Origin: a virus
Virus record (IMG/VR): IMGVR_UViG_3300031952_000010
Span: 1-64,000 of that record
Strand: one strand, 5' to 3'
DNA length: 64,000 nucleotides
Position 1 is the first letter of the stretch. Every line of letters begins with the position of its first letter. The position numbers were made by a program, and so were the translations under genes. Shown one piece after another: positions 50,496 to 57,326 of this stretch. The notes beneath the pieces were generated by a model, which did no database searches, was not told the DNA's origin, and was given only the letters and a program-made list of their open reading frames with translations.

Positions 50496-51265
50496 TTATA
50501 AGAGTCGTTAATTATTTTTATTATGTTTTTAATCGGGTCTGAAAAGGTTGGTTCTATTCTTTTAAAATATTTTGAGTTACTGAATTCATCCCATTGATTT
50601 TTCCAATCGGATAAATCCCACCCTAATTTATCATTTGGGTTCCTATTTAATGAAGTATGAATCCCATGAACTGGCCTATAGGTTAATTCTTCATTAAAAT
50701 TAGGGTATTTTTTACCAATCAATTTATGTAGAAACACCTCATCTAAAGATAAATACCCTTGTTTAATCAAATCAGTAAAATCGGGTATTGGGTAATAGTT
50801 CTCGTAAGGGGTAAAATGTAAACCTGATAATTTTTTTTGATTGGTCTTTTTATCTTTAATTTTTCTCACCATATTTGAATACGGTTGATTATTATTAGAC
50901 ATATTTTGAATATGTATTTCATGAAATTTTGGTTCCATTACTATTATGTCAATATCTGAAATATAAACATATTTTGATTTAACAATTGGTTCCGAATAAA
51001 ATCTAACCGTATTTGGGATGGTTTCATAATATCTACCATCTAAAGTTTTTCCATCAAAATCAACTTCTCTAATTAAAAATCGATTTGGGTACTTTTGTTT
51101 TAACATACAGATAGAAGTTTGTATTGGTTTGTAGTTGACAATGTCAACCCCAATCTCAACAAAACATTCGTCGTTATAGTATAAGTTTGAAAGTATAAAT
51201 AAAGGGATAAAATCTTTATAAATTCCGTTACAACAAGTGAATACATTAACTATTACATTTTCCAT
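50492..51265 (-). CDS. Putative GT-A glycosyltransferase (257 aa)
   Basis: A Rossmann-like N-terminus (VIVNVFTCCNGIYKDFIPLF) is followed by YISDIDIIVM, a DxD-type sugar-nucleotide/metal site. The start at 51265 is chosen because the longer frame overlaps the upstream gene. It lies 1 bp downstream of the gene at 51267, in one operon. Not assigned to a family. Confidence 0.6.
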   Translation of the reverse strand: MENVIVNVFTCCNGIYKDFIPLFILSNLYYNDECFVEIGVDIVNYKPIQTSICMLKQKYPNRFLIREVDFDGKTLDGRYYETIPNTVRFYSEPIVKSKYVYISDIDIIVMEPKFHEIHIQNMSNNNQPYSNMVRKIKDKKTNQKKLSGLHFTPYENYYPIPDFTDLIKQGYLSLDEVFLHKLIGKKYPNFNEELTYRPVHGIHTSLNRNPNDKLGWDLSDWKNQWDEFSNSKYFKRIEPTFSDPIKNIIKIINDSYK

Positions 51266-51266
51266 A

Positions 51267-51836
51267 TTATAATAAGTGGGATTTATTATTTTGATTACCA
51301 CCACGATACCAATGTTGTACGTAGATTCCCTTCATTAATCCAACTTTTAATTTCGCATGAATTGCTTTGATATGTATGTCGTTATCTATTGATAACATTT
51401 TATCTTCTTTAAAACCCCCAAGACGTTCCCAAACAGATTTTTTAATTAAAATAATAACACCGCTAAATAATTGTTTATTTGTAATATCCGTAACTTCGGT
51501 ACTATATGTTTCCCACATTTTTTTACCAAATTCTCTGTGGTATGTTTGGTTATCATTTTTTTGGTCAATACCTGGTGCAATTTGATGAGGGCACCCAATC
51601 CTATTTGTTACACAAGTGAAAATAGAATATTGTGGATTTTTTTCAATAACCAACTCAATATATTTACCAAAAAAATGAGTAGTATGTACCGCATCACCAT
51701 CAATAAAACAAACCCAATCATTGGTTCTTACTAATGACATAGTTTCGTTATAAGACTTACCAATATTTTTATTGGAGTTCCAAGGTATGGAATGAAAAAC
51801 TCTTGGTTTTGGTGGTACGAATGTATTTTCTGTCAT
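51267..51836 (-). CDS. Glycosyltransferase family 2-like protein (189 aa)
   Basis: KNIGKSYNETMSLVRTNDWV, then CFIDGDAVHT carry the GT2 nucleotide-sugar region and a DGD motif; FSGVIILIKKSVWERLGGF and SIDNDIHIKA match the acceptor-side elements. It is short, so it may act with the neighbouring transferases. First gene of the 51836-49809 operon. Confidence 0.75.
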   Translation of the reverse strand: MTENTFVPPKPRVFHSIPWNSNKNIGKSYNETMSLVRTNDWVCFIDGDAVHTTHFFGKYIELVIEKNPQYSIFTCVTNRIGCPHQIAPGIDQKNDNQTYHREFGKKMWETYSTEVTDITNKQLFSGVIILIKKSVWERLGGFKEDKMLSIDNDIHIKAIHAKLKVGLMKGIYVQHWYRGGNQNNKSHLL

Positions 51837-51876
51837 ATTATCTTATATTACTACAAGTAAATTAAACAATCACTTG

Positions 51877-51883
51877 TATTTAT
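51877..51883 (+). promoter_or_regulatory. Late-type TATTTAT box
   Basis: The box lies 21 bp before the ATG at 51905. Confidence 0.45.
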
Positions 51884-51904
51884 AAATATAGATACCCCCT
51901 GTTT

Positions 51905-52960
51905 ATGAAATTAGTAATCGTATCAACGTTTTGGAATTCCGAAAAATTTGTTTCGGATTGTATTAAATCTTTAAAAAACCAATATTACACAAATTTTGTG
52001 TCATATATGATTGATGATATGTCAACCGACAAATCATACGATGTTGCCAAAAAAGAAATTGGTGATGATGAACGTTTTATTCTTATTAAAAACACTGAAA
52101 AAAAATATAAAACTAAAAACTTTATAGATGTTATTCGTAATAACGTAAATATTGATTGGGATGATGTCATTATTGAATTGGATGGGGATGACCAATTAAA
52201 TGATAATTTTGTGTTAGGTTTAATTAATAAAACTTATACTGACCCTAATATTTGGATTTGTGGTTCTAAATGGAAAGACAAAAAAGGTGGGACTATGAAG
52301 TATGGTCGTGCAAATGCAGATAAACCTAGAAGTACATCTTGGAACTTTTCTCATATGAGAACTTATCGAGCATTTTTATTCAGAATGATAAAAGACGAAC
52401 ATTTAAGGTATAACGGGCAATATTTTAAAGCTGCGGTAGATTTAGGTATTGGGATACCTATGTTAGAAATGTCAGGTAATGAACATTATTATTTCTTAGA
52501 TGAGGTAACCTATCTTTACACATGGCACGACCATCAATCTTATTCTAAAAATAGTTCTTTTGGGGATTCTAAATTACAAGGTCTTACCGCAAAACATATA
52601 TACCAATTACCTGTTTATAAAAAATTGGTTATTGGTGACAGTGATGTTAAAACGAATGTAGTTGTTGAAAATTCTCCGACTTCTATGGACTTAATAAATA
52701 ATATATTAACGGATAAACCGTTTAACCCAAAACCATCATCACTTAATTATGATTTAATTAATCAAATTAAGAATAACAAAAATGTTTATAACCCCAAAGA
52801 AAACATTAAACCTATTAGAGAGAATACCCCGTTAGATAGGAATAAATTAGTTGAAATTAAAAAAGGTTCAATTGCTGACCAAGCAAAAAGGGCCTTCATA
52901 GAAAAACCTAGTAGACTAAATCAGACACCAAATATTTTTGGTGGTAGAAAAAGAATGTAA
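51905..52960 (+). CDS. Glycosyltransferase family 2 with C-terminal extension (351 aa)
   Basis: VIVSTFWNSEKFVSDCIKSL, IDDMSTD (38-44) and IIELDGDDQL (about 88-97) are GT2 hallmarks. The catalytic domain covers about 1-225; the last 120 residues are a charged, low-complexity extension (INQIKNNKNVYNPKENIKP) ending GGRKRM, which may bind a partner. It is transcribed opposite to the other transferases. Confidence 0.85.
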   Translation: MKLVIVSTFWNSEKFVSDCIKSLKNQYYTNFVSYMIDDMSTDKSYDVAKKEIGDDERFILIKNTEKKYKTKNFIDVIRNNVNIDWDDVIIELDGDDQLNDNFVLGLINKTYTDPNIWICGSKWKDKKGGTMKYGRANADKPRSTSWNFSHMRTYRAFLFRMIKDEHLRYNGQYFKAAVDLGIGIPMLEMSGNEHYYFLDEVTYLYTWHDHQSYSKNSSFGDSKLQGLTAKHIYQLPVYKKLVIGDSDVKTNVVVENSPTSMDLINNILTDKPFNPKPSSLNYDLINQIKNNKNVYNPKENIKPIRENTPLDRNKLVEIKKGSIADQAKRAFIEKPSRLNQTPNIFGGRKRM

Positions 52961-52989
52961 CCCCACTTTGATTATTTCATAATTTATAT

Positions 52990-52997
52990 TATCTTTG
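52990..52997 (+). promoter_or_regulatory. Bacteroidota-type TAnnTTTG box
   Basis: TATCTTTG lies 19 bp before the ATG at 53017. Confidence 0.55.
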
Positions 52998-53016
52998 TAT
53001 CATAATTAAAAAAAAT

Positions 53017-53193
53017 ATGTGGGTAATTGTAAAAATGATGAGAAATCTTAATGGGATTATGATACCTGTTATTATTTTAAATGGACAATCTGAAATTTGG
53101 GAATTTAAAACTGAATCCGAGGCAAATGAGATGAAAAATATTTTTTCAAAAAATTCTGACTCAGGTTACGAGTACTTAATTAAGAAGATTTAA
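53017..53193 (+). CDS. Small hypothetical protein (58 aa)
   Basis: The frame MWVIVKMMRNLNGIMIPVII is followed by a charged C-terminal half (KTESEANEMKNIF). It is driven by a TATCTTTG box and ends 5 bp before tRNA-Arg, so tRNA-Arg is probably co-transcribed. Function is unknown. Confidence 0.55.
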   Translation: MWVIVKMMRNLNGIMIPVIILNGQSEIWEFKTESEANEMKNIFSKNSDSGYEYLIKKI

Positions 53194-53198
53194 CTTAC

Positions 53199-53272
53199 GG
53201 CTCCGTAGCTCAATTGGACAGAGCAACACACTTCTAATGTGTAGGTTACTGGTTCGAGTCCAGTCGGGGTCA
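53199..53272 (+). tRNA. tRNA-Arg (TCT)
   Basis: Acceptor GGCTCCG pairs with CGGGGTC (with wobbles); the ACACA/TGTGT anticodon stem carries loop CTTCTAA; the T-arm is canonical. CCA is not encoded. It reads AGA/AGG. Confidence 0.9.
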
Positions 53273-53286
53273 CTAAAATTTATAAT

Positions 53287-53538
53287 ATGGGAAGTTATGA
53301 CAATATATTAGAACAAGAACATAATGAGTTTGTTGAAAGCGACTTGTTTTGTTTTTACGTTCGTGAAAAAATAGAAAACTCACATTTTCATAAATACGAT
53401 GGAATTGCCCCTGAGGGATTTATATTAATTCCAGAACAAACCTTAGAAAGATTAAAAGACTTCGAAACTTGGAAGGAATGGAAGAATAATCCATCTATTT
53501 TGAAAGAAATGATGATTTATGACCTAAAAAATGAATAA
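53287..53538 (+). CDS. Hypothetical protein (83 aa)
   Basis: An acidic helical protein with aromatic residues (MGSYDNILEQEHNEFVESDL). It lies between tRNA-Arg and the archaemetzincin-like gene. Not recognised. Confidence 0.55.
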   Translation: MGSYDNILEQEHNEFVESDLFCFYVREKIENSHFHKYDGIAPEGFILIPEQTLERLKDFETWKEWKNNPSILKEMMIYDLKNE

Positions 53539-53565
53539 TTGTTTTGTGGATTAGAATATAATTAG

Positions 53566-53573
53566 TATATTTG
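53566..53573 (+). promoter_or_regulatory. Bacteroidota-type TAnnTTTG box
   Basis: TATATTTG ends 4 bp before the ATG at 53578. Confidence 0.6.
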
Positions 53574-53577
53574 TGGT

Positions 53578-54294
53578 ATGAAATATTCAGCACTTAAAGA
53601 CATCGTTTATATTGGTTTGATGGTTTTAGCTATCGGAGGAACCAACGAGTATTTGGACAAATACGACTACAGTTATGACAAAGTAATGGCGTCTATCGGG
53701 TCTGAAGCAAAAAGACTTGATAAAGTTTACGGTTATGACAAGAACTACTCAAAAGAAGATGTTGTTGAGGTAACTCCTGACGTAGAACAACCATCTTCAA
53801 CTGAAGTTACTTCTGACCAAGTAATCTACATCCACGGTTTTGGTAACTACACTCAAAGTGACCTTTATACAATAAAAGAAGGTGTTGAAAACTTCTACGG
53901 TATCCGTTGTGTAATTTCTGAAAGTGTTGAGTCTGATGATTTCTACTATAACAATAACACTAACGTATTGTTAGCTTACAAAGTATTGTCATTATCTGTT
54001 GGTAAATCAAACATGAATATGTACGTAACTGACGAACCATTATGTGAAGAAAATTCTAATAATTTAATCAGTGGTCACGCAAGAATTAATTGTGATGGTT
54101 CTGTTATCAGTACTAAAGAAATGAGAAATAACAACCACTACAATAATAATAGTTTAGTTCACACTGCGGTACACGAGTTAGGTCATAACTTTGGGTTGTC
54201 TCACTGTAATAACCAATCTTGTATCATGAAATCTCACGGTTTAGATACTAAAGAGTTCTGTGATGAGTGTAAATCAAAAATTAACAAACATTAA
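53578..54294 (+). CDS. Archaemetzincin-like zinc metalloprotease (238 aa)
   Basis: The C-terminus contains HELGHNFGLSHC (199-210) with C215, Met217 (the Met-turn) and a final CxxC at 228-231. This matches the archaemetzincin (peptidase M54) signature, including its structural four-Cys zinc site. A hydrophobic segment at 9-21 may anchor it, followed by a linker (60-80). Codons are C-ending more often than in neighbours, suggesting high expression. Substrate is unknown. Confidence 0.85.
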   Translation: MKYSALKDIVYIGLMVLAIGGTNEYLDKYDYSYDKVMASIGSEAKRLDKVYGYDKNYSKEDVVEVTPDVEQPSSTEVTSDQVIYIHGFGNYTQSDLYTIKEGVENFYGIRCVISESVESDDFYYNNNTNVLLAYKVLSLSVGKSNMNMYVTDEPLCEENSNNLISGHARINCDGSVISTKEMRNNNHYNNNSLVHTAVHELGHNFGLSHCNNQSCIMKSHGLDTKEFCDECKSKINKH

Positions 54295-54305
54295 AATAAA
54301 TAGAT

Positions 54306-54569
54306 ATGCCTGATTTTAGTGCAGAAATTGACATCGAACCATATGAATATGTTTCGGCGTGTAGTAAACGTGAAATAGTAGAACTTCTTGAGTCTTTAGT
54401 TGAGGAGGGTTACATTAGTAGAAGTGCAATCTCAGCAATTGATGCTGATAGGGATAAGAACCTTTTAGATGAAGAATGGGATGTGATAACTGATAAGTTG
54501 AATCAAAATCGACTTATGTTATCTAATGAAGAAGAAGAACTAATTAGGAAAATATCAAAAAGATTTTAA
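54306..54569 (+). CDS. Hypothetical protein (87 aa)
   Basis: An acidic helical protein with a Ser/Ala-rich middle (ISRSAISAIDADRDKNLLDE) that has an EF-hand-like acidic run but no complete loop. It follows the metalloprotease by 11 bp and is probably co-expressed. Not recognised. Confidence 0.5.
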   Translation: MPDFSAEIDIEPYEYVSACSKREIVELLESLVEEGYISRSAISAIDADRDKNLLDEEWDVITDKLNQNRLMLSNEEEELIRKISKRF

Positions 54570-54574
54570 AAAAG

Positions 54575-54605
54575 TTTGACAATTGCAGAATTTTTCATAA
54601 CTTTG
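54575..54605 (+). promoter_or_regulatory. Bacteroidota-type promoter of tRNA cluster 1
   Basis: TTTG (54575-54578) and TAACTTTG (54598-54605) are separated by 19 bp, matching the -33/-7 layout of Bacteroidota promoters. The transcript would run through the leader ORF and terminator into tRNA cluster 1. Confidence 0.65.
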
Positions 54606-54651
54606 TAATAATTATAGAAACAGGTAGAAATACCACAACAAAAAAAAAACA

Positions 54652-54771
54652 ATGAAAACTAATAAACAACATATGGTCATTAACGTGAAATCGCAATTTA
54701 GTAATTGCTGGTATCCGCGTATTTCGCATACAAGTTCAGTTAGTTTATTAAGTGATATAATTTTTGAATAA
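54652..54771 (+). CDS. Leader peptide upstream of tRNA cluster 1 (39 aa), putative attenuator
   Basis: The frame begins MKTNKQHMVINVKSQFSNCW and continues YPRISHTSS. Its first 24 residues contain all ten amino acids whose tRNAs lie in cluster 1 (Pro, Ile, Lys, Cys, Trp, Asn, Tyr, Gln, Met, Val), with Asn-Cys-Trp-Tyr-Pro-Arg-Ile consecutive. AGTTCAG at 54733-54739, just downstream of these codons, can pair with CTGAACT of the terminator's 5' arm (54801-54807), giving an antiterminator. A ribosome waiting for one of these tRNAs would favour read-through. Coding status is inferred. Confidence 0.5.
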   Translation: MKTNKQHMVINVKSQFSNCWYPRISHTSSVSLLSDIIFE

Positions 54772-54796
54772 AAGATTAATCACACAAGATAACACG

Positions 54797-54831
54797 AATC
54801 CTGAACTCAAAAAGTTCAGGATTTTTTTTTT
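54797..54831 (+). terminator. Rho-independent terminator / attenuator before tRNA cluster 1
   Basis: Eleven-bp arms AATCCTGAACT/AGTTCAGGATT with a 5-nt loop are followed by a long T-run. It lies between the leader ORF and the tRNAs, so transcription must read through it. Confidence 0.8.
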
Positions 54832-54841
54832 GTTATAAAGT

Positions 54842-54853
54842 GTTCTTTGACAT
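54842..54853 (+). promoter_or_regulatory. boxA-like antitermination element
   Basis: GTTCTTTGACAT followed by ATTGGT lies 16 bp before tRNA-Pro. It resembles rrn-leader boxA (TGCTCTTTAACA in E. coli). Copies occur at 56811 and 60773. Confidence 0.55.
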
Positions 54854-54869
54854 ATTGGTAAAAAGTAAA

Positions 54870-54941
54870 CGGGGTGTAGTCTCGAGGAGAGACGCGTGTT
54901 TTGGGAACACGAGGCGGCAGGTTCGACTCCTGTCACCCCGA
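54870..54941 (+). tRNA. tRNA-Pro (TGG)
   Basis: CGGGGTG/CACCCCG acceptor, CGTGT/ACACG anticodon stem with loop TTTGGGA, discriminator A. Confidence 0.92.
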
Positions 54942-54947
54942 CTACAT

Positions 54948-55021
54948 TGTCACATAGCTCAGTTGGTTAGAGCGTTCGCCTGATACGCGAAAGGTCGATG
55001 GTTCGAGCCCATCTGTGACAA
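54948..55021 (+). tRNA. tRNA-Ile (GAT)
   Basis: TGTCACA/TGTGACA acceptor, TTCGC/GCGAA stem with loop CTGATAC, discriminator A. Confidence 0.92.
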
Positions 55022-55027
55022 CTTAAT

Positions 55028-55101
55028 GACTTCGTAGCTCAGTTGGCTAGAGCACCTCACTTTTAATGAGGGAGTCCCGAGTTCGAGTCTCGGCGGGGTC
55101 A
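55028..55101 (+). tRNA. tRNA-Lys (TTT)
   Basis: GACTTCG/CGGGGTC acceptor with G-T pairs, CCTCA/TGAGG stem with loop CTTTTAA. Confidence 0.9.
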
Positions 55102-55107
55102 CAATAA

Positions 55108-55179
55108 GGTCGGTTGGCCGAGTGGTTTAGGCGATAGTCTGCAAAACTATCAACACAGGTTCGACTCCTGTACCGACCT
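55108..55179 (+). tRNA. tRNA-Cys (GCA)
   Basis: GGTCGGT/ACCGACC acceptor with discriminator T as expected for Cys; loop CTGCAAA. Confidence 0.9.
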
Positions 55180-55184
55180 CAAAT

Positions 55185-55257
55185 ACGTCTGTAGCTCAGT
55201 TGGTAGAGCATTGGTCTCCAAAACCAAGTGTCGGTGGTTCGAATCCATCCAGGCGTG
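55185..55257 (+). tRNA. tRNA-Trp (CCA)
   Basis: ACGTCTG/CAGGCGT acceptor, TTGGT/ACCAA stem with loop CTCCAAA, discriminator G as expected for Trp. Confidence 0.92.
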
Positions 55258-55264
55258 CTAAAAT

Positions 55265-55350
55265 TGACGGGTTCGCGTAGTTGGCCGAACGCACCAGACT
55301 GTTAATCTGGCGAGACTTCTCCACCGTGGGTTCGAATCCCACCCCGTCAG
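55265..55350 (+). tRNA. tRNA-Asn (GTT)
   Basis: TGACGGG/CCCGTCA acceptor, CCAGA/TCTGG stem with loop CTGTTAA, discriminator G. The variable region (about 15 nt) and total length (86 nt) are greater than usual for Asn. Confidence 0.88.
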
Positions 55351-55372
55351 CAAACATTTACGAACTTTCTAA

Positions 55373-55379
55373 TATTTAT
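55373..55379 (+). promoter_or_regulatory. Late-type TATTTAT box
   Basis: The box lies 20 bp before the ATG at 55400. Confidence 0.5.
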
Positions 55380-55399
55380 TAATATAAAATGTTAATATT

Positions 55400-55957
55400 A
55401 TGGAAAGGTATTCGGAAAAAATAATTACCTTAAGGAAAGAAGGTAAAACCTATAAAGAAATTAAAAACATTATAGGGTGTGCAATGTCAACAATATCGTA
55501 TCATTGTACATTAAATGGTTTAGGGGATAATAACCAAAAGGTAACTGAGAACGAAATCATCGAACTTCAAAAAATGTATGACGAATTTGGTTCACTTAAA
55601 AAAGTTGCTAAAATAACGGGAAGGGCTTTTGATACCGTTCAAAAATATGTTAAGACAAAACAAAAAGTTAAAACTGTAACATCTTCTGAATCAGTTATTT
55701 TATGGAGAAAAAGGACTAAAATTAAATTGATTGAATATAAAGGAGGTAAATGTGAAATTTGTGGATATGATAAATGTAATAGAGCCTTACAATTTCATCA
55801 TAAAAATCCATTAGAAAAGGATTTTTCAATATCGGGTAGAAGTTTATCATTTGACAGATTAAAAGACGAGGTTGATAAATGTATGTTAGTTTGTTCTAAT
55901 TGTCATTGTGAAATACACGATAATTTAATAACGATAAATAGGTTGATTAGGGAATGA
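55400..55957 (+). CDS. HNH homing-type endonuclease with HTH repeats (185 aa)
   Basis: Residues 1-85 contain two helix-turn-helix-like units (TYKEIKNIIGCAMSTISYH and LKKVAKITGRAFDTVQKYV). Residues about 115-178 form an HNH domain with CEICG, LQFHHKNP and CSNCHCEIH. It sits inside the tRNA array with its own late-type box, typical of a mobile free-standing homing endonuclease. Confidence 0.85.
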   Translation: MERYSEKIITLRKEGKTYKEIKNIIGCAMSTISYHCTLNGLGDNNQKVTENEIIELQKMYDEFGSLKKVAKITGRAFDTVQKYVKTKQKVKTVTSSESVILWRKRTKIKLIEYKGGKCEICGYDKCNRALQFHHKNPLEKDFSISGRSLSFDRLKDEVDKCMLVCSNCHCEIHDNLITINRLIRE

Positions 55958-56077
55958 TTGAACTGATAGTTCGAGAGTGAATACTGACTAGTACAATCGG
56001 AGTTTGCAGGTATTCACCCGAGTAATGCTAATCGTAAAAACAGATGTCCACTGAACCATCTTCTGTTTTCCTAAATT
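55958..56077 (+). other. Structured spacer before tRNA-Tyr
   Basis: GTGAATAC and GTATTCAC form an 8-bp pairing around a 28-nt loop, and ACAGATG...CATCTTCTGT can form a second hairpin near 56040-56070. No gene is seen; this may be a decayed tRNA or a processing signal. Confidence 0.35.
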
Positions 56078-56158
56078 GGGAGTATTGAGCAACGGTTGCT
56101 CAGCGGTCTGTAAAACCGTCGCCATTTGGCATTGCAGGTTCGAATCCCGCTACTCCCA
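56078..56158 (+). tRNA. tRNA-Tyr (GTA)
   Basis: GGGAGTA/TACTCCC acceptor, loop CTGTAAA, and a long variable arm as expected for bacterial tRNA-Tyr; discriminator A. Confidence 0.9.
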
Positions 56159-56166
56159 CAATAAAA

Positions 56167-56192
56167 AAAGGGGAATAACTTCCCCTCTTTTC
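56167..56192. terminator. Bidirectional terminator
   Basis: AAGGGGAA/TTCCCCT hairpin with A and T runs lies downstream of tRNA-Tyr and of the minus-strand holin-like gene. Confidence 0.65.
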
Positions 56193-56212
56193 TTTAATTT
56201 GGTTGTTATTAA

Positions 56213-56377
56213 TTATTTTTTTTTAGAAACAATTGACCACACACCACCTGCAAGTGTAACCGCTGCTCCGATAAGTTCTTGTACTGATGAATCAGTTGCA
56301 AGACCTTTCATAATCAGGATACCACCTACGAAAGTAAGTGTGTGTCTAACGATACCTAGGATTTGTTCTTTAGTCAT
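56213..56377 (-). CDS. Small holin-like membrane protein (54 aa)
   Basis: The frame MTKEQILGIVRHTLTFVGGI has a Gly-rich middle and ends GAAVTLAGGVWSIVSKKK. Two hydrophobic segments are joined by a short polar turn, a layout like Pam3 gp28-type small phage holins. It lies on the minus strand inside the plus-strand tRNA array. Confidence 0.65.
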   Translation of the reverse strand: MTKEQILGIVRHTLTFVGGILIMKGLATDSSVQELIGAAVTLAGGVWSIVSKKK

Positions 56378-56433
56378 TTTAATGTTGATTAAAGGTTTAT
56401 GCCAGTCTATAAGTATCGGAGAAATAGGTAAAC

Positions 56434-56504
56434 TGTCCTTTGGTCTAATGGCAGGACACGTGGTTTTGGTCCACGCGGTGGAGGTTCGAATCCTTCAGGG
56501 ACAA
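56434..56504 (+). tRNA. tRNA-Gln (TTG)
   Basis: TGTCCTT/AGGGACA acceptor, CGTGG/CCACG stem with loop TTTTGGT, discriminator A. Confidence 0.9.
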
Positions 56505-56557
56505 CAAGGGGTTCGGGGGAAACCCAATAGTGGGTGATGAGCCCACATCCTCCAAAT

Positions 56558-56626
56558 ACCGAATGGTCTGGTGACCGAAAATGGCTCATATCCGTTTTTA
56601 GAGTGGTTCGAAACCATTATTCGGTA
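56558..56626 (+). tRNA. tRNA (CAT anticodon), short D-arm
   Basis: ACCGAAT/ATTCGGT acceptor, loop CTCATAT, T-arm TGG-TTCGAAA-CCA. Total length is only about 69 nt and the D-arm is GGTC-TGGT-GACC with a 4-nt loop, which is unusual. Met or lysidine-modified Ile (AUA) cannot be distinguished. Confidence 0.6.
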
Positions 56627-56634
56627 CTTTAAAC

Positions 56635-56707
56635 AGTTCCTTAGCTCAGTTGGGAGAGCGCTTGTTTTACATGCAAGATGTCGTAGGTTCGAATCCTACA
56701 GGAACTA
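56635..56707 (+). tRNA. tRNA-Val (TAC)
   Basis: AGTTCCT/AGGAACT acceptor, CTTGT/GCAAG stem with loop TTTACAT, discriminator A. Confidence 0.92.
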
Positions 56708-56716
56708 CAAAAAATG

Positions 56717-56748
56717 TTTGGAGAATTAAATAATTTGCCGTACATTTG
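56717..56748 (+). promoter_or_regulatory. Bacteroidota-type promoter of tRNA cluster 2
   Basis: TTTG (56717-56720) and TACATTTG (56741-56748) are separated by 20 bp. Confidence 0.6.
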
Positions 56749-56762
56749 TAATATAGAAGTAA

Positions 56763-56800
56763 GGGGGGTAGGTAGTTAGTGGGTTGGTGACCTACTCCCC
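56763..56800 (+). promoter_or_regulatory. 10-bp hairpin upstream of boxA
   Basis: GGGGGGTAGG/CCTACTCCCC pair over ten positions (one G-T). Hairpin followed by boxA is the order found in bacterial rrn leaders (boxB-boxA). Confidence 0.5.
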
Positions 56801-56810
56801 TGACGAAAGA

Positions 56811-56822
56811 GTTCTTTGAATA
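56811..56822 (+). promoter_or_regulatory. boxA-like antitermination element
   Basis: GTTCTTTGAATA, a near copy of the elements at 54842 and 60773, lies upstream of cluster 2. Confidence 0.45.
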
Positions 56823-57069
56823 AAATGTTGGTGGATGGTAAGAAACGGTAAACTCGTAAAGTGCATTAACCTGTTGATATGAAATGGTGAAACGAGAGTC
56901 CATATCAGCTACTCATCACAATAAAAATATTGATAATGGTTTTCCCCATTCAACGAAGGTCGACTCTTCAGAATGGAATCGGAATTCATCACCCTTTGCT
57001 GAGGCCTCATTAAAACTCAGGAAGCAATTAAGATTGGAGCGAGACGGGTACTCCATCATTATTATACTT
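56823..57069 (+). other. Leader region of tRNA cluster 2
   Basis: About 250 bp between boxA and tRNA-Phe. An open frame from 56884 (MVKRESISATHHNKNIDNGF...) is rich in Ser, His, Phe and Arg, the amino acids of cluster 2, but it runs into the tRNA without a stop, so its coding status is doubtful. A CTGAG/CTCAG hairpin lies near 56999-57021. Confidence 0.35.
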
Positions 57070-57142
57070 GGAACGGTAGCTCAGTTGGTAGAGCACTTGA
57101 TTGAAGCTCAAGGTGTCGGCGGTTCGAACCCGTCTCGTTCCA
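57070..57142 (+). tRNA. tRNA-Phe (GAA)
   Basis: GGAACGG/TCGTTCC acceptor, CTTGA/TCAAG stem with loop TTGAAGC, discriminator A. Confidence 0.92.
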
Positions 57143-57216
57143 CGGAGTCCTGAAATAACAGGATGCCCCCACTCCCATATGGCAGCCAGTCCATTAAGCT
57201 GGTGAAGGGGGTAAAT

Positions 57217-57321
57217 AGTCAAGTGGACGTAATGCGGGATGGTCCCAAGTCCCCAACTCTAACGAGGTAAGGTAGTCTAATCCGTCTTGAACGGTATTCG
57301 GTTCGAGTCCGACCTTGATTA
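57217..57321 (+). ncRNA. tRNA-like structure, unassigned
   Basis: AGTCAAG/CTTGATT form an acceptor-like stem, GGAC/GTCC a D-like arm, and CGG-TTCGAGT-CCG a T-arm, but no canonical anticodon arm fits the 105-nt span. A class II-like arm CCGT/ACGG precedes the T-arm. It may be a degenerate, intron-containing or non-decoding tRNA. The preceding 57143-57216 has TCCTG/CAGGA and CCCCC/GGGGG hairpins. Confidence 0.4.
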
Positions 57322-57326
57322 CAAAT

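Noticed and set aside
56884-57153. 89-codon frame through tRNA-Phe as a protein gene
   Set aside because: It reads through a well-formed tRNA, so it is not a normal gene. Only its first part is kept as a weak leader-peptide idea.
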